Both the position numbers and the translations under genes were made by a program. 10,947 bases of DNA from NCBI GenBank assembly GCA_964530345.1, contig CAZGYJ010000104.1, positions 1 through 10,947 of the forward strand. Direction: 5' to 3'. Shown one piece after another: positions 7,784 to 10,947 of this stretch (within the stretch, counting starts at the first letter, position 1; every line of letters begins with the position of its first letter). This stretch comes from JALSJK01 sp964530345. GTDB taxonomy: Bacteria > Pseudomonadota > Gammaproteobacteria > Methylococcales > Methylomonadaceae. The notes beneath the pieces are model-generated. The model saw nothing but the letters and a program-made list of their open reading frames with translations, ran no database searches and had not been told where the DNA came from.

Positions 7784-7853
7784 AAATTTAAGAAAAGGAT
7801 AAGAACCTGATCAAAGTTTTGCTGAAAATAGTAATCATGGATTACTCATTACT
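7774..7853. repeat. Cluster of ATTACT heptamers with a 17-bp dyad
   Basis: GATTACT occurs at 7774-7780 and 7840-7846, CATTACT at 7847-7853, and the reverse complement AGTAATC at 7830-7836. The 7830-7846 pair forms a perfect dyad with seven-base arms around ATG. The cluster lies upstream of the FHA-PilZ pair, and its outermost copy sits where a -35 element would be. It could be an operator, but the AT-rich setting makes chance copies possible. Confidence 0.4.
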
Positions 7854-7944
7854 AGAAGGCTGCCAGGCTATGGTGTGCTCAGCGGGCCGATTTTTCATTT
7901 GTCGCAGACATGAGAAGATTATCCTAAATCCGAAAGACTATTAA
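7837..7944 (+). CDS. Possible 35-residue cysteine-containing small ORF
   Basis: An ATG at 7837 opens a 35-codon frame ending at TAA 7944. The same frame is open from 7792, giving about 50 codons, with a TTG at 7819 as another start. The product has GCQAMVC (8-14) and GRFFICRRHEKI (17-28), giving a C-x4-C-x7-C-x2-H pattern that hints at a metal site. The frame covers the GC-richer part of the gap between corB and the FHA gene. No good ribosome site precedes the ATG. It could be a real small protein, the relic of a larger gene, or chance. I cannot name a family. Confidence 0.22.
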   Translation: MDYSLLEGCQAMVCSAGRFFICRRHEKIILNPKDY

Positions 7945-7978
7945 TAACCGATGAGTTTTATTAGGAAATAAATCAGAG

Positions 7979-9226
7979 TCAGTCTTTCTTCGGATGAAAT
8001 TTGACCAGTTTTATGGTTTTTTTGTCACGAGTCAGAATTTCAACTGGATAACCATGCAAAACCAGGCTGGTGCCAGCCTGTGGAATAGTTTCCATAAATT
8101 CGATAATCAAACCATTAATAGTTTTCGGGCCTTCTGTGGGTAAAGAAAAGTTGGTAACCCGATTAAACTCTCTGACTGTCATGCTGCCATCAACAATAAA
8201 ACTGCCATCGCTTTGTTGTTTAATGCCAGTATCTTCTGAGACAATTTTTCCGATGATACCTTGCAGTAAATCATCCAAAGTGATTAAGCCCTGAACGTCA
8301 CCATATTCATCAACAATAAGGCCAATACGGACTTTTTCAGTTTTGAAGTTTTGAATTTGAATGTGTAAAGGCATACTTTCTGGAATGAATGTGGGTTTTG
8401 TCAAACTCTTAATTAGAGTTTCTTTGGTCACATTGGGTTCATCACACAAGGAAAGTAATACCCTGACATGAAGAAAACCAATAACTCTGTCTATTGTTTT
8501 TTTGTAGGCTGGAAGACGTGTATGTGGGCTTTTTTTGATAGTTTCAATAATTTTTTCAATCGGATCCTCCAGGTCAATACCAACGATTTCACTCCTTGGT
8601 GTCATAATGTCTTCAGACGTTGCCGACTCTAAATCAAGAATGCCCAGTAACATATTCTGATAACGGGGTGGAAGTAGGGATCCGGCTTCACTGACTACAC
8701 TGCGTAACTCTTCAGTCCCTAAAGTCTCCCGTTTGTGTTTGGCTGCATTGATTCCAACCATTCGAAGCAAAAGGTTAGCGAAGAAATTGACAATCCAAAC
8801 TATCGGATAAAATATTTTTAGCAGCGGCGTGTAGATCCACGCAGCAGGGAAAGCTAATAGTTCTGGCTTAATGGCCGCCAGAGTTTTAGGTGCTACCTCT
8901 GAAAAAATGAGTACTACCAGTGTTAAGATACCGGCGCCAATTGCAATGCCCGCGTCACCAGCAATACGCATGGCGATTATAGTGGTCAATGAGGATGCGA
9001 GGATATTGACAAAATTATTACCGAGTAAAATCAGTCCCAGTAAACGATCTGGTCGCTGTAGAAGCTTATAGGCTCTGATGGCGCCTTTGTGCTTCTTTTT
9101 TACCAGATATTGCAGTCGATAGCGGTTGAGGGTCATTAATGCTGTTTCTGACCCTGAAAAAAAAGCAGAAAGCAGCAGTAAAAAAACTAATATCCCAAAC
9201 AGGATATCCAAAGAAATATTGTCCAA
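7979..9226 (-). CDS. corB: CNNM/CorB (HlyC/CorC) family transport protein
   Basis: The 415-residue protein has the standard CorB (YfjD) plan. A CNNM/DUF21 membrane domain (about 8-160) carries FSGSETALMTLNR (23-35), LGNNFVNI (68-75) and SEVAPKTLA (109-117). Two CBS domains (about 205-325) carry DIMTPRSEI (206-214) and VDEYGDVQGLITLDDLL (305-321), and a C-terminal CorC_HlyC domain spans about 335-412. Structural work on prokaryotic relatives supports Mg2+ export with the CBS pair binding Mg-ATP; Salmonella CorB was tied to Mg/Co efflux with CorA. The start is TTG at 9226. An AAGGAA at 9241-9236 lies nine bases before it, and an in-frame stop at 9247-9245 leaves no upstream ATG. It is transcribed away from fleQ through a shared control region. 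Confidence 0.92.
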   Translation of the reverse strand: MDNISLDILFGILVFLLLLSAFFSGSETALMTLNRYRLQYLVKKKHKGAIRAYKLLQRPDRLLGLILLGNNFVNILASSLTTIIAMRIAGDAGIAIGAGILTLVVLIFSEVAPKTLAAIKPELLAFPAAWIYTPLLKIFYPIVWIVNFFANLLLRMVGINAAKHKRETLGTEELRSVVSEAGSLLPPRYQNMLLGILDLESATSEDIMTPRSEIVGIDLEDPIEKIIETIKKSPHTRLPAYKKTIDRVIGFLHVRVLLSLCDEPNVTKETLIKSLTKPTFIPESMPLHIQIQNFKTEKVRIGLIVDEYGDVQGLITLDDLLQGIIGKIVSEDTGIKQQSDGSFIVDGSMTVREFNRVTNFSLPTEGPKTINGLIIEFMETIPQAGTSLVLHGYPVEILTRDKKTIKLVKFHPKKD

Positions 9227-9314
9227 AAAAGTAATTTCCTTAACTTAACAGGTTGCCTATAGTCTCTCTACTAGGAAAAGTTTGTCAAGTATTGAAGCAA
9301 AAAATATTGCCAAT

Positions 9315-9334
9315 ATTTTGACAAACGTCAAAAT
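9315..9334. promoter_or_regulatory. 20-bp palindrome resembling a Crp/Fnr-type box
   Basis: ATTTTGAC and GTCAAAAT form perfect eight-base arms around AAAC. The core TTGAC-N4-GTCAA fits the TTGA-N6-TCAA pattern of Fnr and FixK family sites; the E. coli FNR site is TTGAT-N4-ATCAA. The dyad centre is about 100 bases before the corB start on one side and 125 bases before fleQ on the other. The protein that binds it is not known from this window. Confidence 0.4.
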
Positions 9335-9346
9335 CGAATATTTAAA
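9318..9346 (+). promoter_or_regulatory. Possible upstream fleQ promoter
   Basis: TTGACA (9318-9323), a perfect -35 hexamer, is followed after 17 bases by TTTAAA (9341-9346), four of six matches to the -10. The -35 lies inside the palindrome, so a protein bound there would block this promoter. Support is weaker than for the site at 9380-9408. Confidence 0.3.
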
Positions 9347-9379
9347 TTATCTGCTAACGAAAATATAAAGGCCGGTATT

Positions 9380-9408
9380 TTGACAGACTTGCCATTCGAT
9401 GCTTTACT
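9380..9408 (+). promoter_or_regulatory. Likely sigma-70 promoter of fleQ
   Basis: TTGACA (9380-9385) is a perfect -35 hexamer. After a 17-base spacer comes TTTACT (9403-9408), four of six matches to the -10. RNA would start near 9415, giving a leader of about 34 bases before fleQ. I saw no sigma-54 type GG-GC pair in this gap. This is the best promoter candidate in the window. Confidence 0.45.
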
Positions 9409-9448
9409 TAAATGAGTTCTCTAATAATCAATAAGTGAGTTTTAAAGG

Positions 9449-10927
9449 ATGGCTTTGCCACGTATTCTGTGTGTAGATGAAAATCAATCAAGATCCAACG
9501 AATTTTCCCGGATTCTGGAGTTTTTGGAATATCAGGTCAAAGTAACGCATCCTTCTTCCATTGTAGAATTATTTAATAATTTAGATGATGTGATGGCAAT
9601 TGTTGTTGGCGATGGCGGAGAAAAACAAGCTTCACTCATTACAAAAATCCAGGAAAAGGCGAAAACTATCCCTGTGATTTTGTTGACCGGTAACACTTCT
9701 CAATCGCAAGTGCCAACAGCGATTCAGCAAAAAGTAAATCATGTTTTAAGCTGGCCGGCAACTTTTTCAGAATTAAAAAAACTTCTCGATAATTTACCGA
9801 CTACGCTGTTACGAAATGGTAATAACAGGACAGGGATTGATCGGCGCGTTTATCAACGAAGAATGGCTCCAGGCCCAAGGCTCGAAGGAAAAAGTCCTGC
9901 CATTGTATATGTCAGGAAATTGATTGATCAGGTTGCTAATTCAGCTGCAACAGTATTGATTTTAGGAGAGTCGGGGACGGGAAAAGAAGTTGTGGCACGA
10001 AGTTTACATCATGCATCAGATAGAAAGGCCAAGCCTTTTGTTCCGGTTAATTGCGGCGCTATTCCTGCCGAACTTTTAGAAAGTGAATTGTTTGGTCATG
10101 AAAAGGGCGCTTTTACTGGCGCTTTAACTACCCGGCAAGGCCGATTTGAATTAGCAGAAGGCGGAACGCTGTTTCTGGATGAGATCGGCGATATGCCAAT
10201 GCCAATGCAAGTAAAAATATTAAGAGTCCTTCAGGAACGGTGTTTTGAGCGTGTAGGCAGTAACAAAACGGTTCAATGTGATGTGCGTATTATTGCGGCA
10301 ACCCACCGCAACCTGGAGGAAGAAATAAAACAAAAACGATTTCGTGAGGACTTGTTTTACCGTTTGAATGTTTTTCCAATTGAAATTCCGGCTTTAAGAG
10401 AACGAGTAGAAGACATTCCCATTCTGATCAGAGATTTGATAATCAGAATGGAAAAGGAGAAGCGAGGATCAGTCAGCCTTTCCCCTGAGGTTATAAAATT
10501 ACTAATGCAGCATGATTGGCCAGGCAATGTTAGAGAATTGGCTAATCTAATAGAACGATTAACTATTGTGAAGCCGAATAGCCTTGTTGAAAAAGCAGAT
10601 TTGCCGGAAAAATATCAAAAATATACAGTGCCGGAAGGGGTGAGTTTTGATTTGGATATAGCTACCTCCAGTTCAATGGCTAATGATATCCCTATAAATG
10701 TCAATTTGTCGGTGCAAGAGGTTAATAATCATACTCAAATCACTGAGATTCCGCCTGAAGGTCTGGATCTGAAGGAATATTTAAGTGAAGTAGAACGAAA
10801 TTATATTCAGCTTGCTCTGGATGAGAGTAATGGGGTAGTGGCGCATGCTGCCAAGCGTTTGAAAATGCGCCGTACAACATTGGTAGAAAAATTAAGAAAA
10901 TATGATATGAGGAATGTCGAAGCATAA
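9449..10927 (+). CDS. fleQ: FleQ-like sigma-54 dependent regulator
   Basis: The 492-residue protein has a receiver-like domain (about 4-118), a basic linker, a sigma-54 AAA+ domain (about 143-375) and a Fis-type helix-turn-helix (about 455-488). The AAA+ core is complete: Walker A GESGTGKE (173-180), the sigma-54 loop GAFTGA (220-225), Walker B GGTLFLDE (238-245), REDLFYR (299-305) and WPGNVREL (357-364). The core and the end (PEGLDLKEYL, then RRTTLVEKLRKYDM) match pseudomonad FleQ, master regulator of flagella and exopolysaccharide genes. The receiver has G54 where the phospho-Asp belongs and W102 for the usual Lys, so it is not phosphorylated in the normal way. A TAA lies two codons upstream in frame. 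AAAGGA overlaps ATG 9449, so TTG 9455 is an alternative start. The flagellar role is inferred; no flagellar genes are in the window. Confidence 0.88.
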   Translation: MALPRILCVDENQSRSNEFSRILEFLEYQVKVTHPSSIVELFNNLDDVMAIVVGDGGEKQASLITKIQEKAKTIPVILLTGNTSQSQVPTAIQQKVNHVLSWPATFSELKKLLDNLPTTLLRNGNNRTGIDRRVYQRRMAPGPRLEGKSPAIVYVRKLIDQVANSAATVLILGESGTGKEVVARSLHHASDRKAKPFVPVNCGAIPAELLESELFGHEKGAFTGALTTRQGRFELAEGGTLFLDEIGDMPMPMQVKILRVLQERCFERVGSNKTVQCDVRIIAATHRNLEEEIKQKRFREDLFYRLNVFPIEIPALRERVEDIPILIRDLIIRMEKEKRGSVSLSPEVIKLLMQHDWPGNVRELANLIERLTIVKPNSLVEKADLPEKYQKYTVPEGVSFDLDIATSSSMANDIPINVNLSVQEVNNHTQITEIPPEGLDLKEYLSEVERNYIQLALDESNGVVAHAAKRLKMRRTTLVEKLRKYDMRNVEA

Positions 10928-10947
10928 TTAGCAGGCTGTCTTCTTAG
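10928..10947. other. Window end after fleQ, nothing identifiable
   Basis: Only twenty bases follow the fleQ stop. They show no start codon or hairpin that can be assessed. In pseudomonads fleS-fleR follow fleQ, but that cannot be tested here. Confidence 0.3.

Larger units (their letters stand above)
9280..9388. repeat. Three TTGACARAC repeats in the corB-fleQ control region
   Basis: TATTTTGACAAAC (9314-9326) recurs as TATTTTGACAGAC (9376-9388), twelve of thirteen bases alike and 62 bases apart, close to six helical turns. GTTTGTCAA (9280-9288) is the exact reverse complement of TTGACAAAC. Three copies in 109 bases of a divergent control region suggest binding sites for one regulator. Each copy also holds TTGACA, the sigma-70 -35 consensus. 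Confidence 0.55.

Noticed and set aside
7858..7895. GC-rich block followed by TTTTT as a terminator or small RNA
   Set aside because: The best stem (GCTG/CAGC) is four pairs with a 17-base loop. No plus-strand gene ends upstream, and no known RNA motif, including c-di-GMP and TPP riboswitch cores, is visible.
7879..7911. Minus-strand 10-codon ORF reading MSATNEKSAR, similar to the PilZ N-terminus MSTENEK
   Set aside because: The likeness covers only about seven residues and the frame stops at once. It could suggest a duplicated PilZ start, but the match is too short to support that.
9412..9438. Eight-codon ORF (MSSLIINK) as a fleQ leader peptide
   Set aside because: It has no ribosome site, no codon bias suggesting attenuation, and it would begin before the predicted RNA start near 9415.
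1..10947. Mobile elements, CRISPR arrays, tRNA or rRNA genes
   Set aside because: No transposase or integrase frames, no terminal repeats flanking a gene, no regularly spaced repeats and no cloverleaf sequences were seen.

Overview
The window is chromosomal DNA of a moderately AT-rich gammaproteobacterium. The evidence is the gene order dedD-cvpA-purF-metZ, as in pseudomonads and relatives, plus a FleQ-type regulator, a DUF3301 protein and a CorB-type CNNM protein, all close to gammaproteobacterial families. A Methylococcales-like or similar free-living lineage would fit, but the sequence alone does not settle the genus. I see no phage, transposon, tRNA, rRNA or CRISPR array, and base composition looks even across the window.

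Layout. (1) 109-3819, plus strand: a tight housekeeping operon of dedD (SPOR-domain division protein), cvpA, purF (first step of purine synthesis) and metZ (O-succinylhomoserine sulfhydrylase), with stop/start overlaps at dedD/cvpA and purF/metZ. (2) 3862-5529, plus strand: a membrane protein with a degenerate GGDEF domain and an intact EAL domain, probably a c-di-GMP phosphodiesterase. (3) 5538-6305, minus strand: an ElyC/YdcF-like DUF218 envelope protein, convergent with the EAL gene and divergent from a small DUF3301 membrane protein (6367-6687, plus). (4) 6736-7722, minus strand: a tandem-FHA gene followed with no gap by a PilZ gene. (5) 7723-7978: a 256-bp gap with an ATTACT repeat cluster and a possible tiny cysteine-containing ORF. 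(6) 7979-9226, minus strand: corB, with a TTG start. (7) 9227-9448: a divergent control region with three copies of a TTGACA-containing repeat, one forming a 20-bp palindrome that fits a Crp/Fnr-type box. (8) 9449-10927, plus strand: a FleQ-like sigma-54 activator.

How the genes fit together. The left part is conserved metabolism and cell division. The right part has a c-di-GMP and motility flavour: an EAL enzyme, a PilZ protein, an FHA protein and a FleQ homologue lie within 7 kb, with envelope genes (DUF218, CorB) between them. Several of these signalling proteins have altered key residues: GGDEF reads DGNVF, the PilZ motif has Cys for Ser, the FHA domains lack most phosphothreonine contacts, and FleQ lacks the phospho-Asp and the LFRS c-di-GMP motif. 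I found no convincing new multi-gene system. The best leads are the corB-fleQ control region, the altered ligand sites in FleQ and the FHA-PilZ pair, and the small ORF at 7792-7944.
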